Origin: an uncultured Prevotellaceae bacterium
GTDB lineage: Bacteria > Bacteroidota > Bacteroidia > Bacteroidales > Bacteroidaceae
Direction of reading: 5' to 3'
DNA: 13,843 bases
Assembly: GCA_946624335.1 (NCBI GenBank)
Contig: CAMOSA010000051.1
Coordinates: 1 to 13,843, forward strand
Below the pieces are notes generated by a model, which ran no database searches, was not told where the DNA came from, and saw only the letters and a program-made list of their open reading frames with translations. The position numbers were made by a program, and so were the translations under genes. Shown piece after piece: positions 6,406-13,774 of this stretch; positions within the stretch are counted from its first letter, which is position 1, and each line of letters begins with the position of its first letter.

Positions 6406-7851
6406 TTAAACATTCTCCAAAATGGCCAGCAGATGGCGCCATACCATGTCGACGGTGGGGATGAGCAGTCGTTCGTCGGGCGAGTGTACACCGCGCAGCG
6501 TGGGACCGAAGCTGACCATGTCGAGACCCGGGTATTTCTCCGAGAAGAGGCCACATTCGAGTCCGGCGTGTATGCCTCGCACGACGGGCTCCTTGTGGAA
6601 CAGCCGTACGTACTGCTCTCGTGCAATGCGTAGAATCTCGCTCTTGGGATTCATGGCCCATCCGGGGTAGCCCTCGCCGATCTCCACTTCAGCGCCGGCG
6701 AGCTCGAAGGTGGCAGCAATGGTGTGGCTCATGTTGTGACGGTTGCTGAGCAGCGAGCTGCGCTGGCTGCTGTTGACGACGATGACGCCGGGTTCTACCT
6801 GGCGTATGCTGGCCAGATTGCTGCTGGTCTCGACGAGCTCAATGTCCTGACTCATGGCGTAGACGCCATTGTCGACGGCCTGCAGCGCCGTGATCAGTCG
6901 GCAGCTGACGTCGGCGGGCAGTACGGTGGGAGCGGGCTCGGCGCTCTCGAGCAGGAACTCCATGGCCGGCTCGGTGAGGCTGAATTCTTCCTGCACTTCG
7001 GCGGCAAAGAGATTCCATCTTACGCGCGCCTGTTCCTTATATTCTATAGGAAGTGCAACGAGGGCCTGTGCCTCGCGTGGTATGGCGTTGTGCAGTCCGC
7101 CGGCTTGGATATCGCTCAGTCGGAGTCCCCACTGCTTCATGCCGTCGTAGAGGTAGCGTGCGAGCAGCTTGTTGGCGTTGGCACGTTTCTTGTCGATGTC
7201 GTCGCCGCTGTGTCCTCCGGTGAGACCTTTTATGGTGAGCTGAAGGAAGAACCATCCCTGTGGCGCTGCCTCGGGCGTGAAGCGGAAGGTGGCTGTCGTG
7301 CGGCATCCGCCGGCGCAGCTGACGAAGAGCTCGCCCTCGTCCTCGGAGTCGAGGTTGATGAGCATCTGTCCCGTCATGAAGCCCGGCTGCATCCCTTCGG
7401 CGCCAGTGAGCCCTGTCTCCTCGTCGCGGGTGAAGACACACTCAAGCGGACCGTGGCGCAGTGTGTCGTCAGCCAGTATGGCCATCTCCATGGCACATCC
7501 GATGCCGTCGTCGGCGCCGAGAGTAGTGCCCTTGGCCTTCATCCATTCGCCGTCGACGTAGGTCTGGATGGCATCGTGGTCGAAGTCGAACTCGACATCG
7601 TTGTTCTTCTCGCATACCATGTCCATGTGGCTCTGCAGGATGACGGTGGGGCGTCCTTCCATACCTTTCGAGGCCTGCTTGCGTATGAGCACGTTGCCGG
7701 TGGCGTCGACGACCGTCTCGAGGCCGAGGTCCTGACCGAAGCGTCGAAGGAAGTCTATCATCTGTTGCTCACGCTTTGAGGGACGTGGCACGGCGTTGAT
7801 GCGAGCAAACATCTCGAACACGCTGGCTGGTTTCAGTTCAATCTTTTCCAT
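6406..7851 (-). CDS. pepD: Aminoacyl-histidine dipeptidase (M20 family, PepD)
   Basis: A 481-residue cytosolic non-specific dipeptidase of family M20, close in length to E. coli PepD (485). It hydrolyses Xaa-His and other dipeptides with two zinc ions. The zinc site is visible: His75 and Asp77 in LQSHMDMVCEKN, Asp114 in TTLGADDGIGCAMEMAILAD, and the catalytic Glu in RDEETGLTGAEGM (about 142-154). LINLDSEDEGELFVSCAGG supplies the next ligand region, and GGHSGDDIDKKRANA marks the lid domain. The ending, MVWRHLLAILENV, is complete. A good promoter lies at 7939-7969, about 90 nt upstream of the ATG. It heads a two-gene unit with the beta-helix lipoprotein. Identification is secure. Confidence 0.96.
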   Translation of the reverse strand: MEKIELKPASVFEMFARINAVPRPSKREQQMIDFLRRFGQDLGLETVVDATGNVLIRKQASKGMEGRPTVILQSHMDMVCEKNNDVEFDFDHDAIQTYVDGEWMKAKGTTLGADDGIGCAMEMAILADDTLRHGPLECVFTRDEETGLTGAEGMQPGFMTGQMLINLDSEDEGELFVSCAGGCRTTATFRFTPEAAPQGWFFLQLTIKGLTGGHSGDDIDKKRANANKLLARYLYDGMKQWGLRLSDIQAGGLHNAIPREAQALVALPIEYKEQARVRWNLFAAEVQEEFSLTEPAMEFLLESAEPAPTVLPADVSCRLITALQAVDNGVYAMSQDIELVETSSNLASIRQVEPGVIVVNSSQRSSLLSNRHNMSHTIAATFELAGAEVEIGEGYPGWAMNPKSEILRIAREQYVRLFHKEPVVRGIHAGLECGLFSEKYPGLDMVSFGPTLRGVHSPDERLLIPTVDMVWRHLLAILENV

Positions 7852-7913
7852 TTGAATATTGCTAATTTAGGTTAAAGTCTGTTGCGAAGAATGCTTAGCT
7901 AATCTTTTTGACG

Positions 7914-7921
7914 TATCTTTG
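7914..7921 (+). promoter_or_regulatory. -7 promoter element for the small membrane protein operon
   Basis: TATCTTTG matches the Bacteroidota -7 element TAnnTTTG about 75 nt before the ATG at 7997. The -33 position holds only a weak match (AATG around 7890-7893). It faces the pepD promoter: TATCTTTGCA (7914-7923) and TGCAAAGATA (7937-7946) form a perfect 10-bp inverted repeat. Confidence 0.5.
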
Positions 7922-7938
7922 CATCGTTTTTGCAGCTG

Positions 7939-7969
7939 CAAAGATACAAGAAACGCTGTTTCTGACAAA
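7939..7969 (-). promoter_or_regulatory. Bacteroidota-type promoter for pepD
   Basis: On the minus strand TTTG (7966-7969), 19 nt, then TATCTTTG (7939-7946): a full consensus match. The start site would be near 7932, about 80 nt upstream of pepD. It faces, and nearly abuts, the plus-strand element at 7914-7921. Confidence 0.75.
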
Positions 7970-7996
7970 AGAATCTTTAATAAAAGAACGAAAACG

Positions 7997-8215
7997 ATGG
8001 TGAAATTATTGCTCATGACACTCGGAATCGTTGCGTTGGCCGTCATTTTGCTGGCCGTAAAGCTCATCGTGAAGGGTGATGCCCGTGGCCCGATGACACA
8101 CATCGGTGCGTCGAAGGCGATGCGCGACCGTGGCATCCACTGTGTTGAGAGCATGGATGCCATCGAGCGCTTTGAGCAGGCGCATCGGCCTCATGCGCAT
8201 GAAACAGATAAGTAG
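7997..8215 (+). CDS. Small single-pass membrane protein, function unknown
   Basis: A 72-residue protein from the ATG at 7997. The frame is open further upstream to 7919, but that extension would begin at the promoter and is basic and non-membrane, so the internal ATG is preferred. Residues 2-25 (VKLLLMTLGIVALAVILLAVKLIV) form one transmembrane helix. A short cytosolic or periplasmic tail follows, with THIGASKAMRDRGIHCVES and a His-rich end (HRPHAHETDK). I believe similar short proteins with an H-I-G-x-x-K-A-M-R-x-R-G-I-x-C core occur widely in Bacteroidota, but their role is not known to me. It is the first gene of the plus-strand run and is 22 nt upstream of the OmpH-like gene. The single cysteine and the HIG...RGI..C motif are the parts most likely to matter. 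Confidence 0.75.
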   Translation: MVKLLLMTLGIVALAVILLAVKLIVKGDARGPMTHIGASKAMRDRGIHCVESMDAIERFEQAHRPHAHETDK

Positions 8216-8237
8216 ATAAATAACCACATAGAAGACA

Positions 8238-8864
8238 ATGAAGAAAATCCTACTCCTTGCGCTCAGTTGCTCGATAGCACTGACCGCCTGCAACAATCAG
8301 AAAGAAGAGCCTGCTGCCGAAGGCGCTGCAACAGCCGATCCTACAGGCCTCAAGATTGCCTATGTCGAGGTCGACAGCCTCATGAGTCAGTATCAGTTCT
8401 GCAAAGACTACAACCTACTGCTCAACAAGAAAGGCGAGAACGCAGCCAACACGTTAGCCCAGAAACAGCGCGCCCTGCAACAGCACGCCAATGCCCTGCA
8501 GAAGAAGTACGAGAGCAACGGCTTCACGACCCGCGACGAGCTGGAGCGTGCGCAGAACCAGCTGGCCAAGGAGCAGCAGGACCTGGCCGAACTGGATCAG
8601 CGTCTGACCAACGAGCTGGCCATGGAGAACGCCAAGCTCAATGAGGAACTGCGCGACTCCATTCAGGCCTTCCTCAAGGTCTACAATAAGACGAAGAAGT
8701 ATGACTACATCTTCTCTCGACAGGGCGACAACATCCTGATGGCCAACAAGAAATACGACATCACTGACGAGGTCGTGGCAGGTCTGAACAAGCGCTACAA
8801 GGCCAAACCTGACGTCAAGGGCGTGTCATCGGCTGATAAGGGCAAGGCCAAGGATGCCGAGTGA
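8238..8864 (+). CDS. OmpH/Skp-family lipoprotein
   Basis: A 208-residue protein. MKKILLLALSCSIALTAC is a lipoprotein signal with lipobox Cys18, then a short low-complexity linker rich in Glu and Ala. KIAYVEVDSLMSQY (about 39-52) is the start of the OmpH/Skp domain. A long heptad-patterned coiled coil of Gln, Glu, Lys and Leu covers about 60-145, followed by DYIFSRQGDNILMANKKYDITDEVVAGLNKRY, the family's C-terminal strand and helix. Skp-type proteins are periplasmic holdases for outer-membrane proteins. This lipidated form would be membrane-tethered, which is common in Bacteroidota. It sits between the small membrane protein and prmA (13-nt gap to prmA) in a run without internal promoters. Family assignment is firm; the exact client range is unknown. 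Confidence 0.88.
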   Translation: MKKILLLALSCSIALTACNNQKEEPAAEGAATADPTGLKIAYVEVDSLMSQYQFCKDYNLLLNKKGENAANTLAQKQRALQQHANALQKKYESNGFTTRDELERAQNQLAKEQQDLAELDQRLTNELAMENAKLNEELRDSIQAFLKVYNKTKKYDYIFSRQGDNILMANKKYDITDEVVAGLNKRYKAKPDVKGVSSADKGKAKDAE

Positions 8865-8877
8865 CAGCATGTAAGCT

Positions 8878-9798
8878 ATGAAGTACAGGAAACTCTCTTT
8901 CGATATCACCCCCTACAACGAGGCGACCGCAGATGTGCTGGCCGCCTTGTTGGCTGACGGAGGTGCCGACACGTTCGAGCCCACAGAGGGCGGCCTGACG
9001 GCTTACGTCGCCGCCGACATCTTCGACGAGGATGCCGTGCGTAGCGCCGTAGACGCTACCCTGGCGACGTTTGGCGTGGCCGACGAGGATGCCCCGTCCA
9101 TGGCGATCACCTACACCGTCGCCGACGTGGCCGATGAGAACTGGAACGCCACATGGGAGGCAGAGCATCACTTCGAACCCATCAGCCTGCCCAACGGCAA
9201 GTCCTTCCAGATCATCCCTCGGCAGGCCTTCGGCAGTGGCGAACATGCCACGACGCGGATGATGATCTCGATGCTGGCATCGTTGGACCTAAGGAATAAC
9301 CGGGTCATCGATGCCGGCTGTGGCACGGGCGTCCTGAGCCTGGCTGCCATCCAGCTGGGAGCCAATCACGTCTTTGCGTACGATATCGACGAGTGGAGCG
9401 TACGCAACGCAGAGGACAACTTCGAGCTGAACGGTTATCGTGTGTCGCCTTACCCTGGCTTCTCTCCCGAATCTACTTACGTCAGCGATACCTATCCCGC
9501 CGAAATCACCCAAGGGGATGTCCGCTGCATAGCACGTCTGCCAGAGGTGGAGGTCGTCATGGCCAACATTAACCGCAACATCCTGCTGGCCGACATGCCA
9601 GTCTTTGCGTCGAAGCTTAAGGATGGCGGTCACCTGCTGCTCTCCGGCTTCTACGAGGCTGATGTCGCCCTGCTCGTAGCCAAGGCGAAAGAACAGGGAC
9701 TGCGCTTGGTGGACCGTCGTTCCGATGGCGACTGGCAAGCCCTGCATTTCCAACGTTTACCTCTTCATAAAACCCTTCTCAGCCGCATCCTCGATTGA
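8878..9798 (+). CDS. prmA: Ribosomal protein L11 methyltransferase
   Basis: A 306-residue SAM-dependent methyltransferase of the PrmA family, which trimethylates ribosomal protein L11 in the cytosol. The N-terminal L11-recognition domain covers about 1-95. The linker carries ENWNATWEAEHHFEPI, then PRQAFGSGEHATTRMM (about 112-127). The SAM-binding motif I is VIDAGCGTGVLSLAAIQLGA, followed by the acidic motif VFAYDIDEWSVRNAEDNFELNG. The catalytic-region motif VVMANINRNILLADMP follows. It is slightly longer than typical (about 290) because of a Pro/Ser/Tyr-rich insertion near residues 186-206. It starts 13 nt after the OmpH-like gene. The stop at 9796-9798 is followed directly by a tandem-repeat tract. 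Identification is secure. Confidence 0.95.
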   Translation: MKYRKLSFDITPYNEATADVLAALLADGGADTFEPTEGGLTAYVAADIFDEDAVRSAVDATLATFGVADEDAPSMAITYTVADVADENWNATWEAEHHFEPISLPNGKSFQIIPRQAFGSGEHATTRMMISMLASLDLRNNRVIDAGCGTGVLSLAAIQLGANHVFAYDIDEWSVRNAEDNFELNGYRVSPYPGFSPESTYVSDTYPAEITQGDVRCIARLPEVEVVMANINRNILLADMPVFASKLKDGGHLLLSGFYEADVALLVAKAKEQGLRLVDRRSDGDWQALHFQRLPLHKTLLSRILD

Positions 9799-9972
9799 AC
9801 ATCCTCTCAACTTCTCAACCTCTCGACGTTTCACCCTTTCAACTTCTCAACCTCTCAACCTCTCAACCCTCAACTCTCAACTCTCAACCCTCAACTCTCA
9901 ACGTTTCACCCTCTCAACGTTTCACCCTCTCAACGTTTCACCCTCTCAACGTTTCACCCTTTCAACTTCCCC
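9799..9972. repeat. Pyrimidine-rich TCAAC heptad and 16-bp tandem repeats
   Basis: The whole prmA-fbp gap is repetitive. 9799-9896 is made of heptads such as CTCAACC, CTCAACT and TTCAACT. 9897-9960 is four perfect copies of the 16-mer CTCAACGTTTCACCCT (9897, 9913, 9929, 9945), with a degenerate fifth copy at 9822-9837. The tract ends 12 nt before the fbp ATG, so the repeat takes the place of an ordinary ribosome-binding region. The plus strand has almost no G, so the RNA would be unstructured. No promoter or terminator is seen inside. Heptads of this kind are common between genes in Prevotella-like genomes. Confidence 0.9.
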
Positions 9973-11976
9973 ATGACCATCGAAGACCGCATAGAAGCCG
10001 ATTTGCGCGTGCTGCAGTTGCTGGCTCAGAGCTTTCCCAACGTTGCCGCTGCCTCCACTGAGATTATCAACCTGGAAGCCATACTCAATCTGCCCAAGGG
10101 CACGGAACATTTCATGGCCGACATCCATGGCGAGTACGAGGCTTTCCTGCACATCCTCAAGAACGCCTCGGGCAACATCAAGCGTAAGGTCAGGGAACTG
10201 TACGAGGCTACGCTGTCAGCCGATGACATACGCGAGCTGTGCACCCTCATCTACTATCCCGAGCAAAAGCTCGAGATCATCAAGAACCAGATGGAGAACC
10301 AGTCGCCCTCGGCCGACTTGCCTGCGTTCTATGCCACGACACTTCAGCGCCTGATCCGTGTCTGCCAGAGCGTCAGCTCGAAGTACACTCGTTCCAAGGT
10401 GCGCAAGGCGCTGCCGGCCGAGTTCGCATACATCATCGAAGAACTGCTGCACGAGTCGCCGTCTGATGACGACAAGCACGCGTACTTCGACGGCATCATA
10501 GCTACAATCGTTGAGACGGGCCGTGCCGATGCTTTCATCATCGCTCTCGCTACCGTCATCCAGCAACTGGCCGTCGACCAGCTGCATATTCTCGGCGACG
10601 TCTTCGACCGCGGTCCCGGAGCGCATATCATCATGGACCGCTTGTGCGAGCATCACAGTTTCGACATACAGTGGGGCAACCACGATGCGCTGTGGATGGG
10701 TGCCGCTGCCGGCAACGACTGTTGCATCGCCAACGTCCTGCGCCTCTCATTGCGCTATGGCAATATGCAGACGCTCGAGGATGGCTATGGCATCAATCTC
10801 GTCCCGTTGGCCACCTTCGCCATGGAGACCTATGCCAGCGATCCCTGCGACCTGTTCGGCCCTCGCCTCGACAAGGATGACACGACGCACAACGAGAAGA
10901 CACGGCGCCTGATTGCGCAGATGCATAAGGCTATCAGCATCATACAGTTTAAGCTCGAGGCGCAGATGATCCTGCGTCGGCCCGAGTGGAAGATGCAGGA
11001 CCGCCTCGTGCTACAATATATCGATAAGCAGCGCGGCCTCTTCGTCAAGGATGGTGTCGAGTATGAGATGACGGACACCTTCTTCCCGACGCTCGACCCA
11101 GAACATCCCTTTGCCCTCACCGCCGAGGAGGACGAGCTGGTGCGCCAGCTGCATCATAGCTTCCGCGTCAGCGACAAGCTGCAGAAGCACATCAAGTGCC
11201 TCTTCACCCATGGCTGTATGTATGCTGTCTACAACGGCAACCTGCTCTTCCACGCCAGTGTGCCTCTTAACGCCGACGGCTCGTTGAAGACCGTGGATCT
11301 CAACGGACATCGCTATGCCGGCCGCGATTTGCTGCACCATATCGGCATGACCATGCGCTCGGCTTTCAATGCTGATACGCCCCGCGCCGAGAAGCACTTC
11401 GCACGCGACTACTTCTGGTATCTCTGGTGCGGACAAGACTCGCCGCTCTTCGACAAGGACCGCATGGCCACCTTCGAACGCTATTTCCTGCGCGACAAGT
11501 CGACGCACGAGGAACGTAAGGGCTACTACTATCTGTTGCGTGACAACGAGGAGGTCTGTGAACGCATTCTCGATGCCTTCGGCGTGCAAGGCAAGCACCG
11601 CCACATCATCAACGGACACGTTCCAGTGCGTGTCGCCGGTGGCGAAAGTCCCATCAAGGCCGGTGGCAAGCTCATGGTCATCGACGGCGGCCTGTCCAAG
11701 GCTTACCACGACACGACAGGCATCGCCGGCTACACCCTCGTCTTCCACAGCCGGGGCTTCGAGCTCATCCAGCACGAGCCCTTCGAGAGCGCCGATGATG
11801 CGATACGCCGAGGCACCGACATTGTCAGCTCCAAGCAGATCGTGGAGCTCAGCGGACGACGGCTACGAGTGCGTGACACTGATAAGGGTCGCGAGCTGCA
11901 GGCGCAGATCGAAGAGCTGAAAGAGCTACTCTATGCCTATCGCCATGGCATCATTAAAGAACGGGCGAGGAAATGA
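9973..11976 (+). CDS. fbp: Fructose-1,6-bisphosphatase, class III
   Basis: A 667-residue class III FBPase (Firmicutes/Bacteroidota type, as in B. subtilis). It hydrolyses fructose-1,6-bisphosphate to fructose-6-phosphate for gluconeogenesis in the cytosol. It has the metallophosphoesterase fold motifs: Asp50 and His52 in HFMADIHGEYEAFLH, GDVFDRG at 208-214, GNHD at 235-238, and a late INGHVPV segment near 550. Length is in the family range (about 640-670). The ATG at 9973 begins MTIEDRIEADLRVLQLLAQS, a usual family start; no Shine-Dalgarno precedes it, only the pyrimidine-rich repeat. The stop overlaps the next gene's start as ATGA (11973-11976), implying translational coupling. With ppdK in the same window, it gives two enzymes for reversing glycolysis. 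Confidence 0.96.
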   Translation: MTIEDRIEADLRVLQLLAQSFPNVAAASTEIINLEAILNLPKGTEHFMADIHGEYEAFLHILKNASGNIKRKVRELYEATLSADDIRELCTLIYYPEQKLEIIKNQMENQSPSADLPAFYATTLQRLIRVCQSVSSKYTRSKVRKALPAEFAYIIEELLHESPSDDDKHAYFDGIIATIVETGRADAFIIALATVIQQLAVDQLHILGDVFDRGPGAHIIMDRLCEHHSFDIQWGNHDALWMGAAAGNDCCIANVLRLSLRYGNMQTLEDGYGINLVPLATFAMETYASDPCDLFGPRLDKDDTTHNEKTRRLIAQMHKAISIIQFKLEAQMILRRPEWKMQDRLVLQYIDKQRGLFVKDGVEYEMTDTFFPTLDPEHPFALTAEEDELVRQLHHSFRVSDKLQKHIKCLFTHGCMYAVYNGNLLFHASVPLNADGSLKTVDLNGHRYAGRDLLHHIGMTMRSAFNADTPRAEKHFARDYFWYLWCGQDSPLFDKDRMATFERYFLRDKSTHEERKGYYYLLRDNEEVCERILDAFGVQGKHRHIINGHVPVRVAGGESPIKAGGKLMVIDGGLSKAYHDTTGIAGYTLVFHSRGFELIQHEPFESADDAIRRGTDIVSSKQIVELSGRRLRVRDTDKGRELQAQIEELKELLYAYRHGIIKERARK

Positions 11977-13172
11977 GGACGGCCATCGTCGGCGGAGGCG
12001 CTGCCGGCTTCTTTGCCGCCATCAGCCTGAAGGAACGGTGTCCGCAGATGCGTGTCACCCTCTTCGAGCGCAGCCGGCATCTCTTGCGTAAGGTGCTCGT
12101 CTCGGGCGGAGGACGCTGCAACTGCACCAACACCTTCGAGGACGTCGCTGACCTCAGCCATGTGTACCCCCGTGGTCATCGGCTGATGAAACGGCTGATG
12201 AAGGGCTTCAGCCAAAAGGATGCCTATGCGTGGTTTGAGGCGCATGGCGTACCGCTCGTCGTACAGCCCGACCAATGTGTTTTCCCTGCTGCGCAGGACG
12301 CCCATACCGTGGCCGACTGTTTCCTCCATCACGCACGCCGCTATGGTGTCGACATTGTCACGGGCACAGCCATTACCTCGCTCGACGATTTGTCGGACTA
12401 CGATTACATCGTCTTAGCGATGGGCGGACAGCCCCGCATGGAGAGCCTGCGTTGGCTCCAAGAGCTCGGTCATGAGATCGTCGCGCCTGTGCCTTCGCTT
12501 TTCACCTTTGGCATCGATGATGCAGGCCTCCATGCCCTCATGGGCACCGTCGTCGAGGATGCCACCGCTTTCATCCCGGCCACTACCTTCCGCGCCTCGG
12601 GGCCGTTGCTCGTCACACATTGGGGCATGAGCGGTCCCGCCATACTCAAGCTCTCGAGCTACGCCGCCCGTTACCTGGCCGAACACGCTTACCAGTCTCC
12701 GCTGGCCGTCAACTGGACTGGATGCAACGAGGATCAGGCACGCCAGCATCTGCTTTCCGACCTCATGGCACAGACAGGCCGACAGCTCACTTCCATCCGC
12801 CCCTTTGACCTCCCCTCCCGGCTTTGGCACCATCTCGTCGCCAAAGCCCTGTCCTGTCCCACCGACGCCGCCATACCCATCGCCTCGCTCGGCAAGAAGG
12901 CCGTCAATCGTCTCGTCGCCGTGCTCACCGCCGATGCCTATGACATCGCCTCGCGGGCACCTTTCAAGGACGAGTTCGTCACCTGCGGAGGCATAGCCCT
13001 GAGCGCCGTCAACGCCGCGACGCTCGAGAGCCGTCATCGCCCACACCTTTATTTCGTCGGCGAGCTGCTCGACATCGACGGCATCACCGGAGGCTTTAAT
13101 TTCCAGGCCGCATGGACCACGGCATACACCGCTGCCAAGGCCATCGCAGAAGCTGTCCAGGAGCGGGCGTAG
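11973..13172 (+). CDS. FAD-dependent oxidoreductase, HI0933/BaiN (YhiN) family
   Basis: A 399-residue flavoprotein of the HI0933-like family, often annotated as NAD(P)/FAD-dependent oxidoreductase or aminoacetone oxidase family protein. The FAD-binding dinucleotide motif GGGAAG is at residues 7-12. The family signature KVLVSGGGRCNCTNT lies at about 44-58. A second nucleotide-binding element is YDYIVLAMGG. The C-terminal FAD contact region reads VTCGGIALSAVN, then FVGELLDIDGITGGFNFQAA (about 365-384). Length matches the family (about 400). The physiological substrate is not known for most members; a BaiN-type bile acid role is known only for some gut clostridia and should not be assumed here. 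It overlaps fbp by 4 nt (ATGA) and ends the plus-strand run; a hairpin lies just downstream. Confidence 0.9.
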   Translation: MRTAIVGGGAAGFFAAISLKERCPQMRVTLFERSRHLLRKVLVSGGGRCNCTNTFEDVADLSHVYPRGHRLMKRLMKGFSQKDAYAWFEAHGVPLVVQPDQCVFPAAQDAHTVADCFLHHARRYGVDIVTGTAITSLDDLSDYDYIVLAMGGQPRMESLRWLQELGHEIVAPVPSLFTFGIDDAGLHALMGTVVEDATAFIPATTFRASGPLLVTHWGMSGPAILKLSSYAARYLAEHAYQSPLAVNWTGCNEDQARQHLLSDLMAQTGRQLTSIRPFDLPSRLWHHLVAKALSCPTDAAIPIASLGKKAVNRLVAVLTADAYDIASRAPFKDEFVTCGGIALSAVNAATLESRHRPHLYFVGELLDIDGITGGFNFQAAWTTAYTAAKAIAEAVQERA

Positions 13173-13183
13173 GGTTTTCACAT

Positions 13184-13219
13184 ACATCGCCCACCATCCG
13201 TGTGGACAGTGGGCGATGT
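13184..13219. terminator. Long hairpin after the flavoprotein gene
   Basis: ACATCGCCCAC (13184-13194) pairs perfectly with GTGGGCGATGT (13209-13219). An inner TCC/GGA stem around GTGT extends it after a CA/CA mismatch. It begins 12 nt after the stop of the flavoprotein gene, so it is a likely 3' end of the operon. No T-run follows on the plus strand, so it may be an mRNA-stabilising hairpin rather than a classical terminator. Confidence 0.6.
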
Positions 13220-13248
13220 GAAAGGTCAATCAGGTATCAAAAACTTGT

Positions 13249-13317
13249 TTAGTCGAAACCCTTAGGCTCGTCATCCTCCGATGCTCCGAAGATGTCCCAT
13301 AGGCTATCTTCACTAAT
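13249..13317 (-). pseudogene. C-terminal gene remnant, parent unknown
   Basis: Minus-strand frame from 13317 to the TAA at 13249-13251 reads ISEDSLWDIFGASEDDEPKG, then FD and the stop. It has the look of a real acidic protein C-terminus and GC-rich codons like the neighbouring genes. An in-frame TGA at 13318-13320 closes it upstream, and there is no start codon. I read it as the tail end of a decayed or rearranged gene. I do not recognise the parent protein. A chance open stretch of this length is possible, so the call is moderate to low. Confidence 0.4.
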
Positions 13318-13331
13318 TCAATGCGCATATT

Positions 13332-13377
13332 GGTGACGTTTTAGATGGATGCTACCCCATGTCGGTGATGTTTTGGA
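13332..13377. repeat. Direct repeat pair upstream of the orphan promoter
   Basis: GGTGACGTTTTAGA (13332-13345) and GGTGATGTTTTGGA (13364-13377) match at 12 of 14 bases, with starts 32 bp apart, about three helical turns. They end 16 bp before the -33-like element at 13394, which would suit binding sites for a regulator, but this is inference from placement only. Confidence 0.35.
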
Positions 13378-13393
13378 AAAATATCCTCAAAAA

Positions 13394-13425
13394 GTTGCAT
13401 CTTTCATAGGAAACCCCTATCTTTG
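13394..13425 (+). promoter_or_regulatory. Orphan Bacteroidota-type promoter
   Basis: GTTG (13394-13397), 20 nt, then TATCTTTG (13418-13425) matches the Bacteroidota promoter pattern with one mismatch in the -33 element. Downstream, no credible gene is found in the remaining 400 bp: the first ATG of note (13496) opens only MDIQRDII and a stop. The leader contains short inverted repeats: TTATC/GATAA near 13432-13453, and CGGC/GCCG with GATAG/CTATC between about 13468 and 13495. It may drive a small RNA, or be what remains in front of a lost gene. Confidence 0.5.
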
Positions 13426-13618
13426 CACCAGTTATCGCAGAAAAATGTGATAAATTCCACACTTTTCGGCGATAGAATGTGAAGCCGCTATCATTATGGA
13501 CATCCAAAGAGACATCATTTAACGGCAATAAAATTAACGCAATCCACATATAATCAGCTAACTAACCATTTTGTACCCAAAAATCTCAAAAAAAACTCTC
13601 ACGCGTAAACTCCATCCT

Positions 13619-13706
13619 CCCCTCCGTCCACCCCCTCCATCCCCTCCGTCCACCTCGTCCATCCCCTCCGTCCACTCCCTCCATCCCCTCCGCCCACCTC
13701 ACCCTC
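13619..13706. repeat. 22-bp tandem repeat, C-rich, four units
   Basis: Units at 13619-13640, 13641-13662, 13663-13684 and 13685-13706. Each starts CCCCTCCGTCCAC (CCCCTCCGCCCAC in the last), and the first three end TCCAT. A weaker 11-bp sub-period is visible inside the unit. The plus strand is almost pure C/T. The period is the same as in the arrays at 4587 and 13775, though the sequence is only loosely related. Confidence 0.8.
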
Positions 13707-13774
13707 CTCATCCGCTCGTTCCCTCCGTCACGCCCATACATTATTCCCTCACCATATAGCCCTTCTGCCTCCCA

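Noticed and set aside
6724..7779. 351-codon plus-strand open frame
   Set aside because: Antisense to pepD, which has all M20 motifs; the product resembles no family.
7919..7996. N-terminal extension of the small membrane protein (start at 7919)
   Set aside because: The start would lie inside the -7 promoter element, and the extension would put 26 basic, non-hydrophobic residues before the membrane helix.
9725..10061. Overlapping plus-strand frames rich in Ser, Thr, Leu, Asn (for example LSTSQPLNLSTLNSQ)
   Set aside because: They are translations of the TCAAC heptad and 16-mer repeats in more than one frame, bounded by the real prmA stop and fbp start.
11011..11775. 254-codon minus-strand open frame
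   Set aside because: Antisense shadow of the fructose-1,6-bisphosphatase gene.
12414..13229. 271-codon minus-strand open frame
   Set aside because: Antisense to the flavoprotein gene and running through its 3' hairpin; no domain seen.
13352..13549. 65-codon minus-strand open frame
   Set aside because: Lies across the orphan promoter and repeats, with AT-rich codons unlike the neighbouring genes, no domain and no promoter of its own.
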